A DNA stretch of 14,766 bases from JBGUVL01 sp964370395 (lineage in GTDB: Bacteria > Bacillota_I > Bacilli_A > Erysipelotrichales > Erysipelotrichaceae). The notes beneath the pieces are model-generated. The model was not told the origin of the DNA. It saw only the letters and a list, made by a program, of their open reading frames with translations, and searched no databases. Each line of letters begins with the position of its first letter. Position 1 is the stretch's first letter. The stretch covers positions 1-14,766 of the forward strand of contig CAYJIZ010000030.1 of the NCBI GenBank assembly GCA_964370395.1, given 5' to 3'. Positions 1 to 6,529 of this stretch are shown here, in pieces. The translations under genes were made by a program, and so were the position numbers.

Positions 1-353
1 CTTTAAATACATTTTTGTACTTTTTGTGTGTCTACTTTTATTTTACTACTTCAAAGATTCACTCTTTTTATTATTATAACGAAGCAAAGTGTAGTGGAAG
101 ATAGGAAAGGGAAATTGGTACTACACTTTACACAGTAAGTATAAAACACGAATGTGAACGTTGTGTGAACGATTGTCAAATTATGCACTTTTTTGCGTAG
201 TTTTGGATAATTGCGTAATATCACATAATTGTTGTAATTATTATGGTGATTTTTTTATCTTTTTCAAAAAAGATAAATTAATTGGTCAAAAAGATAAGAT
301 AATCTTTTCAATAAGGAGTATAATAAGGATATAAACAAAACGGAGGTAAGTAT
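1..353. other. Intergenic region upstream of nagA, repeat-rich, no gene seen
   Basis: No credible coding frame is visible. It holds an inverted repeat (AAAGTGTAGT at 86-95 against ACTACACTTT at 120-129, 24-nt loop), a direct repeat of TGTGAACG at 153-160 and 164-171 (11-bp period), and a cluster of TTATCTTTT-type motifs at 255-308 described separately. A minus-strand TATAAT lies at 73-78, so a divergent gene could start beyond the left edge, but its -35 is poor and I cannot support a start. Confidence 0.6.
255..324 (+). promoter_or_regulatory. nagA promoter -10 and clustered operator-like repeats
   Basis: A consensus TATAAT lies at 319-324, about 30 bp before the nagA start; no good -35 is at the right distance, suggesting activator dependence or a weak promoter. 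Just upstream the motif TTATCTTTT (or its complement AAAAGATAA) occurs four times in alternating orientation: 255-264 inverted, 266-276, 288-297, and 302-308 inverted. The segment 264-276 is repeated almost exactly at 286-297, 22 bp on (two helical turns). A TGGTC half-site at 283-287 resembles half of a GntR/NagR-type site, but the other half is absent. The binding protein is unknown. Confidence 0.45.
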
Positions 354-1493
354 ATGATTATACAAAGTAAGAGAGTTTGGATCAGTGGACAATTTATTGC
401 TGCTCAAGTGGAGATGGAAGGTAAGAAAATTGTCGGCGTTTATAATTACGGTGAAAAACCTGTCGATGAAGATTTTGGTAGCAAACGTATTGTTCCAGGG
501 TTTATTGATATCCATACACATGGTGCTTATAAATTTGATACAAACGATGCAGTGGAAGATGGATTACGTAATTGGACAAAAAACATTACTGCTGAAGGAG
601 TAACAGGAATTTGTCCAACAACAATTACACAAAGTAAAGAAGTATTAACAAAAGCAGTTGAAAATGTAGCGAAAGTTGTAGAAGATGGTTACGAAGGAGC
701 GGAAATCTTAGGAATTCACTTTGAAGGACCTTACTTAGATATGGTGTACAAAGGAGCACAACCTGAACAACATATTAAACAACCTACAGTGGAAGAGTTC
801 AAACACTTCCAAATTGCAGCAAAAGGATTGATTAAAGTAATCACAATGGCTTGTGAAAAAGACGAAGACTTTAAATTAACAGAATACTGTGCACAAAATG
901 GTGTATTAGTAAGTATGGGTCACTCTGCTTCAACATACGAAGAAGCAGTAATGGCAGTGGCACATGGTGCACAAAGTATGACACATATCTTTAATGGTAT
1001 GACACCATTCCACCACAGAAATCCAGGATTGGTTGGTGCAGCAATGCGTTTTAGAGATGTATTTGGAGAAGTAATTTGTGATGGAAACCATTCAAATGTA
1101 AACTCTTTAAATAACTTATACATGGCTAAAGGTAGAGATTATACAATTATGATTACAGATGCTTTAATGGCAAAAGGTTGTCCAATTGGTTCTAAGCATA
1201 TCTTCGGTGGTAATGAAATTGAAATCTATCCAGATGGAAGTGCACATTTGACAGAAACAAAGGGATTAGCTGGTAGTACATTAAACGTAAACAAAGGGTT
1301 AAAAATCTTAGTAGAAGATGCAATGGTACCATTTGATTACGCATTGAATTCTTGTACATTAAACCCTGCAAGAGCATTACGTATCGATGATCATAAAGGT
1401 AAAATTATGACTGGATACGATGCAGATATGGTTGTCCTTGATGATAACTATGATGTTGTTCAAACATATGCAAGAGGAGTAGCTTGTAAATAA
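354..1493 (+). CDS. nagA: N-acetylglucosamine-6-phosphate deacetylase
   Basis: This 379-aa cytosolic enzyme hydrolyses GlcNAc-6-phosphate to glucosamine-6-phosphate and acetate, the first committed step in amino-sugar catabolism and cell-wall sugar recycling. The length is normal for NagA of the amidohydrolase superfamily. Visible metal and catalytic residues are the HxH pair (His54, His56 in DIHTHG), Glu124 in HFEGPYL, His190 in GHSAS, His211 in THIFNG and the catalytic Asp269 in MITDAL; DGNH at 243-246 is the substrate-contact motif. The start is fixed by GGAGG at 342-346, 7 bp before the ATG. The gene is monocistronic here, with no nagB or PTS partner in the window, and ends in its own terminator. 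The repeat cluster upstream suggests a specific regulator. Function is well supported by the motifs. Confidence 0.96.
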   Translation: MIIQSKRVWISGQFIAAQVEMEGKKIVGVYNYGEKPVDEDFGSKRIVPGFIDIHTHGAYKFDTNDAVEDGLRNWTKNITAEGVTGICPTTITQSKEVLTKAVENVAKVVEDGYEGAEILGIHFEGPYLDMVYKGAQPEQHIKQPTVEEFKHFQIAAKGLIKVITMACEKDEDFKLTEYCAQNGVLVSMGHSASTYEEAVMAVAHGAQSMTHIFNGMTPFHHRNPGLVGAAMRFRDVFGEVICDGNHSNVNSLNNLYMAKGRDYTIMITDALMAKGCPIGSKHIFGGNEIEIYPDGSAHLTETKGLAGSTLNVNKGLKILVEDAMVPFDYALNSCTLNPARALRIDDHKGKIMTGYDADMVVLDDNYDVVQTYARGVACK

Positions 1494-1503
1494 TAAACGA
1501 AGA

Positions 1504-1534
1504 AAAGGAGTTTTTAAAACTCCTTTCTTTTTTT
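1504..1534 (+). terminator. Intrinsic terminator of nagA
   Basis: An inverted repeat AAAGGAGTTTT / AAAACTCCTTT (1504-1514 and 1516-1526) is followed by a T run at 1528-1534, 10 bp after the nagA stop. Confidence 0.9.
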
Positions 1535-1548
1535 ATGCAATTATAAGG

Positions 1549-1554
1549 TATAAT
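1549..1554 (+). promoter_or_regulatory. Probable -10 box for the aldose epimerase gene
   Basis: TATAAT sits just after the nagA terminator and 22 bp before the epimerase ATG. The expected -35 position falls in the terminator T tract and matches poorly, so the promoter is probable but weak. Confidence 0.55.
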
Positions 1555-1576
1555 ACTAGTATACGAGGTGAAGATA

Positions 1577-2437
1577 ATGAAAATTGAAAACAGTAGATAT
1601 TTGGTAGAGTTTTGTAAAGAAGGTGGAGAAATTACTAAATTTTTAGATAAAGAAAGTAATATTCAATACATGTACCAAGCAGACAGTAGTTATTGGGCAG
1701 GAAAAAACCCAACTTTATTTCCGATTGTAGGAAATACTTATGATGGAACATATGAAGCAAAAGGAAAAACGTACACTTTTAAAAATCATGGTTTAATTCG
1801 TTATGCGACATTAGAATGTGTTGCACACGATGCGACAAGCATTACTTTTGAACTTGTGGCGAACGAAGAAACACTTCAAGTTTACCCTTATCAATTTGTG
1901 TATCAAGTAGTGTACACGTTAAGAGAAGATACACTAGAAGTGATGTACCACATTCAAAACAAGGATGCGGAAACAATGCCTTTTACTTTTGGATTGCACC
2001 CAGGATTTCGTGCTCCTTTATTTGATAATGAAAAATACGAAGACTACACTTTATCATTTGAATGCCAAGAAGAGATGGAACAATTAATTTTTGATCCAGC
2101 AAAGAAAGTGCCACACCATTACGAACCTGTGACACTAGAAACACTGCGTTTGGATTATGGATTAATGGAAAAGTATGCGACTCTTATTTATCGTAATTAC
2201 TCTAGTTCTTATGTTACCTTAAAAGGAAAAGAAGGACATGGAGTGAAAGTAAGTATTGCAGGTTACCCATTATTGGCACTATGGTCACCAGTGGATGCTC
2301 CGTTCTTATGTATTGAACCATGGTATTCTCATGCAGACTTTGAACAAAATGATACGAAGTTTGAAGATCGTTATGGAATGTTATCTTTAGAACCAAACAA
2401 AACATTTACAACTTCTTATACGATTCAAGTATTTTAA
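1577..2437 (+). CDS. Aldose 1-epimerase family protein (LacX-like)
   Basis: The predicted 286-aa cytosolic mutarotase-fold enzyme would interconvert alpha and beta anomers of a hexose or hexose-phosphate; the exact sugar cannot be read from sequence. The family signature is clear: NPTLFPIVGNT at 44-54, HGLIR around His71, FGLHPGFR around His141 (candidate acid) and CIEPW with Glu247 (candidate base). The arrangement matches the LacX-like subgroup of aldose 1-epimerases (about 290 aa) rather than classical longer GalM. A GTG lies in frame at 1568 but is part of the GAGGTG ribosome binding site, so the ATG at 1577 is chosen. It sits next to nagA but has its own -10 and terminator, so co-transcription is unlikely; a shared role in sugar use is only contextual. 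Confidence 0.9.
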   Translation: MKIENSRYLVEFCKEGGEITKFLDKESNIQYMYQADSSYWAGKNPTLFPIVGNTYDGTYEAKGKTYTFKNHGLIRYATLECVAHDATSITFELVANEETLQVYPYQFVYQVVYTLREDTLEVMYHIQNKDAETMPFTFGLHPGFRAPLFDNEKYEDYTLSFECQEEMEQLIFDPAKKVPHHYEPVTLETLRLDYGLMEKYATLIYRNYSSSYVTLKGKEGHGVKVSIAGYPLLALWSPVDAPFLCIEPWYSHADFEQNDTKFEDRYGMLSLEPNKTFTTSYTIQVF

Positions 2438-2443
2438 AAGAAG

Positions 2444-2470
2444 AGCACTTCCTTTGCGAAGTGCTTTTTT
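2444..2470 (+). terminator. Intrinsic terminator of the aldose epimerase gene
   Basis: Stem AGCACTTC / GAAGTGCT (2444-2451, 2458-2465) with a 6-nt loop, running into T's to 2470. Confidence 0.9.
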
Positions 2471-2670
2471 ATAGGAAAAAGAAAAGCGAAGATACAATCA
2501 ATTGTTTTATCACGATGTTTTGGTACATAATAAACAAAATTTTAACTATGCCAATTTTAAATTTACTTATTTTAGTTTGCCTTTTCTACTTTTGAATAAA
2601 AGGAAAATATTAACATGCGGATACGATAGCTAGTTTAGTATGATATAGAGTAGAAATGAGAGGTATGAAA

Positions 2671-3261
2671 ATGAATAAATATGGATATGTAAGAGTCTCC
2701 TCAAAAGATCAAAACGAGGATAGACAACTTTTGGCACTGAAAGAATTTGCAATTCCTTCAAGAAATGTTTATATGGATAAACAAAGTGGAAAGGACTTTA
2801 ATCGGCCTGCCTATAAACGTTTGATGAAAAAATTAAAAGAGGGTGATGAACTGTATATTAAAAGCATTGATCGCTTGGGACGTAACTATAACGAAATTAT
2901 TGAGCAATGGCGAGTGATTACGAAAGTAAAAAAAGCTTTTATCGTTGTATTGGATATGCCACTGTTGTCAACCAAACGGGAAGAGGGAGATTTAACGGGT
3001 ACATTTATTGCTGATCTAGTATTGCAGATATTAAGTTATGTTGCACAAACAGAAAGAGAAAACATTCGTCAAAGGCAACAAGAAGGAATTGCGGCAGCAA
3101 AGTTGAAGGGTGTTCGTTTTGGTCGTCCTAAGTTAGCTGTTCCAGATGAATATGAAACAGTACGTAAGAAATACCGAAGAGGGATCATCAGTTCACGGCA
3201 TGCAGCGAAGTTATTGAATGTGTCACAAAATACGTTTTTACGTTGGAATAAGATACGGTAG
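2671..3261 (+). CDS. Stand-alone serine recombinase (resolvase/invertase type)
   Basis: The 196-aa protein is a small serine recombinase that would cut and rejoin DNA through a covalent 5'-phosphoserine link. With the start used here, the catalytic set falls on the same numbers as gamma-delta resolvase: Arg8, Ser10 (nucleophile, YVRVSS), Arg45, Arg68 and Arg71 (DRLGRN). A long E-helix follows (about 103-136), then GRPK and a C-terminal helix-turn-helix (about 169-191, SSRHAAKLLNVSQNTFLRW). ATGs also lie at 2656 and 2665, but GAGAGGT at 2658-2664 is a ribosome binding site correctly spaced for 2671. No transposase, cargo or obvious res/inversion site flanks it, so whether it is a host gene, a DNA-inversion switch enzyme or a transposon relic is open. 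Confidence 0.9.
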   Translation: MNKYGYVRVSSKDQNEDRQLLALKEFAIPSRNVYMDKQSGKDFNRPAYKRLMKKLKEGDELYIKSIDRLGRNYNEIIEQWRVITKVKKAFIVVLDMPLLSTKREEGDLTGTFIADLVLQILSYVAQTERENIRQRQQEGIAAAKLKGVRFGRPKLAVPDEYETVRKKYRRGIISSRHAAKLLNVSQNTFLRWNKIR

Positions 3262-3290
3262 AAAAAGGATGGGAACCCCATCCTTTTCTA
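3259..3290 (+). terminator. Terminator of the recombinase gene
   Basis: A strong hairpin GGATGGG / CCCATCC with AAC loop starts at the stop codon; it is extended by an A/T stem and followed by TTTTCT. On the minus strand it is followed by five T's, so it may act in both directions as a backup for the tRNA-Leu transcript. Confidence 0.8.
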
Positions 3291-3296
3291 ACAAAT

Positions 3297-3328
3297 AAAA
3301 AAAACGACACATGAGATCATGTATCGTT
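3297..3328 (-). terminator. Intrinsic terminator of tRNA-Leu
   Basis: Read on the minus strand, stem AACGATACATGA / TCATGTGTCGTT (one U-G pair) is followed by eight T's (3304 to 3297), 11 bp beyond the tRNA 3' end. Confidence 0.88.
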
Positions 3329-3338
3329 TCATTTAAAA

Positions 3339-3425
3339 TGGTCGGGACGGGGGGACTTGAACCCCCACGAGGTTGCCCTCAACGGATTTTAAGTCCGTTG
3401 CGTCTGCCTATTCCGCCACGTCCCG
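3339..3425 (-). tRNA. tRNA-Leu (anticodon UAA)
   Basis: The 87-nt class II tRNA folds fully: acceptor CGGGACG / CGTCCCG, discriminator A, genomically encoded CCA (3339-3341), D-arm with GGC, anticodon stem ACGGA / TCCGT around loop CTTAAAA giving anticodon TAA, a long variable arm typical of Leu, and T-arm GGGGG TTCAAGT CCCCC. It reads UUA (and UUG by wobble), a very common codon set in this A/T-rich genome. It stands alone between convergent protein genes with its own promoter and terminator. Confidence 0.97.
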
Positions 3426-3446
3426 GTTTCTTTTTGACGCTTTTAT

Positions 3447-3475
3447 ATTATATAAACTTTTCTATTAAAAAGCAA
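3447..3475 (-). promoter_or_regulatory. Promoter of tRNA-Leu
   Basis: On the minus strand, -35 TTGCTT (3475-3470), 17-bp spacer, and -10 TATAAT (3452-3447), about 22 bp before the tRNA 5' end. Confidence 0.85.
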
Positions 3476-3560
3476 TACCAATTTTCAAAAAATCGAAATT
3501 TTTAAAAATCGCTTCTTTTTTTGATAATTATGAGAAAACCTTTTGTTTTTCATAACGTTT

Positions 3561-3569
3561 TGATATAAT
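3561..3569 (+). promoter_or_regulatory. Extended -10 promoter of the PAP2-RluA pair
   Basis: TGATATAAT is an extended -10 element (TGnTATAAT), 27 bp before the PAP2 start. The -35 region is only T-rich, as is usual for extended -10 promoters. Confidence 0.7.
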
Positions 3570-3596
3570 TGAAAAGCCAAGGAAAAGAGGACGTAA

Positions 3597-4100
3597 ATGA
3601 AGAAGTTAGATTATAAAATTGTGCGTTTAATGCAATATAAATTAAGCAATCCAGTCATGGATCGAATCATGACATCACTTACTTTCTTAGGTGATTATTG
3701 TTTGATCTGGTTGGTGATTACGCTTATCTTTTATATTAATGGAGATCGTAAATATGCGTATTTAATGATTGCGACAATGTTGATTACAAATGCGATCAAT
3801 AATGGATTAATCAAATCATTATTTCGACGTAAACGTCCTTTTGAACTATATGATGATATAACAATTTTTATTCCTGAGCCTTATGGTTCCAGTTTTCCTT
3901 CTGGACATAGTGCCACTGGATTTTGTTGTGCAGTCATCGTTGCCTACTATTCTCTTACGCTTGGAATTTTTGCTTTAGTGTTAGCGGGATTAATTGCTTT
4001 TTCGCGTATGTATTTGCGTGTCCACTTTTTTAGCGATGTACTTGTTGGAAGTATTGTTGGCTGCTTATGCTCTATTGTATTGATGATGTACGTAGGATAA
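3597..4100 (+). CDS. PAP2-family membrane phosphatase
   Basis: The 167-aa protein is a small integral membrane phosphatase of the type 2 phosphatidic acid phosphatase family; such proteins dephosphorylate lipid phosphates such as undecaprenyl diphosphate or phosphatidate. All three motifs are present: KxxxxxxRP (Lys73, Arg80, Pro81), PSGH (101-104, catalytic His104) and SRxxxxxHxxxD (Ser136, Arg137, His143, Asp147). Hydrophobic segments at about 31-47, 54-72, 107-133 and 148-166 fit membrane spans with the active site at one face. The length is typical for short bacterial PAP2 or BcrC-like proteins. RBS AAGAGG precedes the ATG. It is transcribed with the RluA gene, which starts 3 bp after its stop. 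The natural substrate cannot be told. Confidence 0.92.
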   Translation: MKKLDYKIVRLMQYKLSNPVMDRIMTSLTFLGDYCLIWLVITLIFYINGDRKYAYLMIATMLITNAINNGLIKSLFRRKRPFELYDDITIFIPEPYGSSFPSGHSATGFCCAVIVAYYSLTLGIFALVLAGLIAFSRMYLRVHFFSDVLVGSIVGCLCSIVLMMYVG

Positions 4101-4103
4101 TAT

Positions 4104-5024
4104 ATGCGTGAATTAACAATTTTAGAAAACGATGCAAACCAACGAGTGGATAAGTTTTTAAGCAAAGCATTACCAACACTACCGAAAAGTTTAATGTATA
4201 AGTACATTCGTAATAAAAAGATTAAGGTGAATAAAAAGCGTTGTGAAATATCGCAAAGACTACAAGTTGGCGATGTATTACAATGTTATATAAATGAAGA
4301 TTTCTTTGCGAATGAAAAAGACGATTCCTTTTTTCACGCCCCAACAACACTTTCTATCATTTATGAAGACGATGCGATTATTTTAATGAATAAGCCTGTC
4401 GGTTTGTTGGCGCATAGTGATGACAAAATAAGTGATGATACATTAGTGAATCGATTGAAACATTATTTGTATGAGAAAAAAGAATACGATTATTTTAGTG
4501 AACAAAGCTTCGCTCCCTCTTTATGCCATCGTATTGATCGCAATACGCAAGGAATTGTAATTGGTGCGAAAAATGCACAGGCATTACGTGATATGAACAA
4601 ACGCATTCATGATGGACTAGTGGAGAAGAAGTACTTATGTCTTGTGGAAGGGCAGATGCCAAAACAAGAAGAGATTATCATCAAGTACCATAAGAAAGAG
4701 AACCAAGAAGTTTATATTAGCGACAACGAAAAAGAAGGATTTAAGCAAATAAAAACAGGATATCGTGTAGTGAAAAGCAATGGACAAATTAGTTTGTTGG
4801 AAGTGACTTTGTATACTGGGAAGTCACATCAAATACGTGCGTTAATGGCACACTTGCATCATCCGTTGTATGGCGATACAAAATACGGGGCAAGAAAACA
4901 AGCTTACAAATACCAAGCACTTTGTTCTTACCAAGTATCTTTTGAAGCTTGTGAAGATTCGCTTACACAACTAAATGAAAAGACATTTACTATTTCAAAT
5001 ATTGATTTTTTGTCTTTGTTATAA
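4104..5024 (+). CDS. RluA-family rRNA pseudouridine synthase
   Basis: The 306-aa enzyme would convert specific uridines in structured RNA, most likely 23S rRNA, to pseudouridine. An S4-type RNA-binding domain spans about 12-62 (NQRVDKFL, IRNKKIKVN). The synthase domain carries IYEDDAIILMNKPVGLLAHS (86-105) and the catalytic motif HRIDRNTQG (142-150) with Asp145; Gln149 stands where many family members have Ser (HRLDxxTSG). LCLVEG near 178-183 and TGKSHQIRALMAHL near 238-251 complete the RluA/C/D pattern. The paralog (RluC-, RluD- or Bacillus YlyB/YjbO-like) cannot be settled. The ATG is 3 bp after the PAP2 stop with a modest TAGGA ribosome binding site inside the PAP2 end, so expression is coupled to the upstream gene. 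Confidence 0.93.
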   Translation: MRELTILENDANQRVDKFLSKALPTLPKSLMYKYIRNKKIKVNKKRCEISQRLQVGDVLQCYINEDFFANEKDDSFFHAPTTLSIIYEDDAIILMNKPVGLLAHSDDKISDDTLVNRLKHYLYEKKEYDYFSEQSFAPSLCHRIDRNTQGIVIGAKNAQALRDMNKRIHDGLVEKKYLCLVEGQMPKQEEIIIKYHKKENQEVYISDNEKEGFKQIKTGYRVVKSNGQISLLEVTLYTGKSHQIRALMAHLHHPLYGDTKYGARKQAYKYQALCSYQVSFEACEDSLTQLNEKTFTISNIDFLSLL

Positions 5025-5075
5025 AAAACACCCTATGAATTCATTACCTGTTGGTAACATCTCATAGGGTTTTCT
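5025..5075. terminator. Bidirectional terminator between convergent genes
   Basis: Stem ACCCTATGA (5030-5038) / TCATAGGGT (5062-5070) with an inner TTACC / GGTAA hairpin is flanked by A's on the left and T's on the right. It can therefore end the RluA transcript (plus) and the flavoprotein transcript (minus). Confidence 0.9.
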
Positions 5076-5085
5076 TTTATTCTTT

Positions 5086-5724
5086 TTATTTTTGTTCAAA
5101 CATCACTTTTGGAACATGACATATTGGACAAGTGAAGGCATCTGTTTCACTTTCGAAATCATCTCCATCATATACGTAACCACATACGCTACATACCCAA
5201 CTTTTTGATTCGCCAGCTGGATTTTCTTCACGATATGTTGGTGCTTTTTTTGGTGCTTTTCCTTTGATTACGTTATGGTAATACGAATACGTCATCGCAT
5301 TTCCGATACTGTCTTTTTCTGCATCACTAACGTTTGCCAAAATAACGTAGTGTGTAGGTGTTTCGCACATTGAAATCACATCACAAATCATGTGACCTAA
5401 TGCGTTTTCTTTTACTACTGGTAAGCCATCCATGTGTGTAAAAGCAAAACCTTCCCATTTGTTTTTATCTTTTCCAGATACAAATCCTAAATTATTAATT
5501 ACAGTTGGCGTTGTTTGTTCACTTAAGATAGAAACACTAAAGCGCTTTGTTTTTTGAATCAAATCAAAAGTATAATTATCTTTGTTCATACTCAAAGCAA
5601 TAATTGGTCCTACTCCTGAAATTTGAAACACTGTGTTAACAATACAACCACAATCGCGATCCCCATCTTTTGCTCCAATCGCATACAAACCATAACTTAA
5701 ATCATACAATACGGTATTATCCAT
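5086..5724 (-). CDS. Flavin reductase-rubredoxin fusion (high-molecular-weight rubredoxin type)
   Basis: The 212-aa redox protein joins an N-terminal flavin-reductase-like FMN-binding domain (about 1-160) to a C-terminal rubredoxin domain (about 174-212). The rubredoxin iron ligands are all present: CSVCGY (Cys178, Cys181) and CPICHVPK (Cys199, Cys202). This is the architecture of Hrb of Moorella, an NADH-linked electron donor to FprA-type flavo-diiron proteins that remove O2 or NO in anaerobes; the same role here is inference. The longer frame back to 5796 is rejected because GAGGAGGAG just upstream of the ATG at 5724 is an excellent ribosome binding site. The gene is divergent from the XRE operon and convergent to the RluA gene, with a shared terminator. 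No flavo-diiron partner is in the window. Confidence 0.9.
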   Translation of the reverse strand: MDNTVLYDLSYGLYAIGAKDGDRDCGCIVNTVFQISGVGPIIALSMNKDNYTFDLIQKTKRFSVSILSEQTTPTVINNLGFVSGKDKNKWEGFAFTHMDGLPVVKENALGHMICDVISMCETPTHYVILANVSDAEKDSIGNAMTYSYYHNVIKGKAPKKAPTYREENPAGESKSWVCSVCGYVYDGDDFESETDAFTCPICHVPKVMFEQK

Positions 5725-5763
5725 TCCTTTTCTCCTCCTCATAAATAAACTGTCTATAATACC

Positions 5764-5791
5764 ATTATAATACAAGGGAAAACAAAAGCAA
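5764..5791 (-). promoter_or_regulatory. Promoter of the flavin reductase-rubredoxin gene
   Basis: On the minus strand, -35 TTGCTT (5791-5786), 16-bp spacer, -10 TATAAT (5769-5764), about 40 bp before the ATG. Confidence 0.75.
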
Positions 5792-5808
5792 TGCATTTGA
5801 CCAAATAA

Positions 5809-5883
5809 AAATGTAAAGTGCGCTTGACATTTTAAAGAAATGCGCTAAAATAGAAATGTAAAGTGAACTTGACATTTTAAAGA
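5809..5883 (+). promoter_or_regulatory. XRE operon promoter with two tandem operator-like repeats
   Basis: A 30-bp element occurs twice, at 5809-5838 and 5854-5883 (45-bp period, two differing bases). Each is an imperfect palindrome with outer arms AAATGT / ACATTT and inner arms AAG / CTT around a 4-bp centre. Copy 1 contains the -35 TTGACA (5824-5829); the -10 TAAAAT (5846-5851) follows after 16 bp. Copy 2 covers the expected transcription start and runs into the RBS AAAGAGG of the XRE gene. A repressor bound to both would block RNA polymerase, so autoregulation by the XRE protein is the natural reading, by inference. Confidence 0.8.
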
Positions 5884-5890
5884 GGTTGTT

Positions 5891-6106
5891 ATGAAAACAA
5901 AATTAAAGGAATTAAGAAAAGAAAAGAAAATCTCGCAAGATGAACTAGCCAACGCTTTAGATGTAACAAGGCAGACGATTATTTCAATTGAGAATGAGAA
6001 GTATATCGCATCTTTGGTTTTAGCCTATAAGATAGCAAAGTACTTTCATTTAACAATTGAGGATGTTTTTGATTTCAGTGAGGTAGAGAACGATGAATCA
6101 ATATAA
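5891..6106 (+). CDS. Small XRE-family transcriptional regulator
   Basis: The 71-aa protein is almost only a Cro/CI-type helix-turn-helix domain: LKELRKEKKISQDELANALDVTRQTIISIENEKYIAS at about 5-41, with recognition helix TRQTIISIE, followed by the usual short dimerisation tail (FHLTIEDVFDF). Such stand-alone regulators commonly head operons for ABC-2 exporters and small membrane proteins. The start is supported by AGAGG at 5881-5885 and by the operator layout just upstream. Its last 14 nt overlap the next gene, implying coupled translation. It probably represses its own operon through the two palindromes, an inference from position. Confidence 0.93.
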   Translation: MKTKLKELRKEKKISQDELANALDVTRQTIISIENEKYIASLVLAYKIAKYFHLTIEDVFDFSEVENDESI

Positions 6107-6518
6107 GAAGAAATTGTACCAGCGTTTTTTCACGTTATTAGCGATGGTCCTTGTGTTTGTATTTGTGTTAGTAGTGACAAAGGCAAACGAAGATACAGGA
6201 CATCTAGGTGGATTTATGAGTGGAGTGGTAAGTTCGAGTGGTATGGTATTAATTGTGTATGGAATACGTTTACGTAAAGCGATAAAAAATCCTGAGACAT
6301 TAAAGAAAATGCAGATTAAAGAGACGGATGAGCGCAACGTATTGATTGTGCAAAAAGTACAATCGGGATCGTTTTCCATATTTGTGTTTGCGATTGGTAT
6401 GCTAACGATTGCTTTTGCCTTTATTAACCGTGATATCATGTATAGCTATTCGCTATTATTAGTTATTGCGTGTATTGTAAAGTTAGGATTATACTGGTAT
6501 TATAAAAGAAAATTATAG
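6093..6518 (+). CDS. Small four-helix membrane protein, DUF2178/DUF3169-like
   Basis: The 141-aa protein of unknown function has four likely membrane helices (about 11-30, 41-58, 92-110, 116-134) and a cytosolic loop with KETDERN (76-82). A DER-type motif in this position is typical of uncharacterised small membrane proteins found beside XRE regulators and ABC-2 exporters (DUF2178, DUF3169 and related families); exact membership needs a profile search. The ATG overlaps the XRE gene by 14 nt and GAGG at 6080-6083 serves as its ribosome binding site. The ABC ATPase starts 11 bp after its stop. Context suggests an accessory or sensing part of the exporter system; this is not shown by the sequence. 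Confidence 0.85.
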   Translation: MNQYKKKLYQRFFTLLAMVLVFVFVLVVTKANEDTGHLGGFMSGVVSSSGMVLIVYGIRLRKAIKNPETLKKMQIKETDERNVLIVQKVQSGSFSIFVFAIGMLTIAFAFINRDIMYSYSLLLVIACIVKLGLYWYYKRKL

Positions 6519-6529
6519 GAGGGAAGAAG

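Noticed and set aside
153..171. CcpA cre site upstream of nagA
   Set aside because: TGTGAACG does not fit the TGnAAnCG core, and the spacing to a second half is wrong.
3311..3505. A 64-codon plus-strand frame across tRNA-Leu (contains GTGGLEPPRGCPQ)
   Set aside because: It is the antisense of tRNA-Leu; such peptides are well-known annotation artefacts and there is no ribosome binding site.
5725..5796. N-terminal extension of the flavin reductase-rubredoxin protein
   Set aside because: It runs over the ribosome binding site and the promoter -10; the extra residues do not resemble the family.
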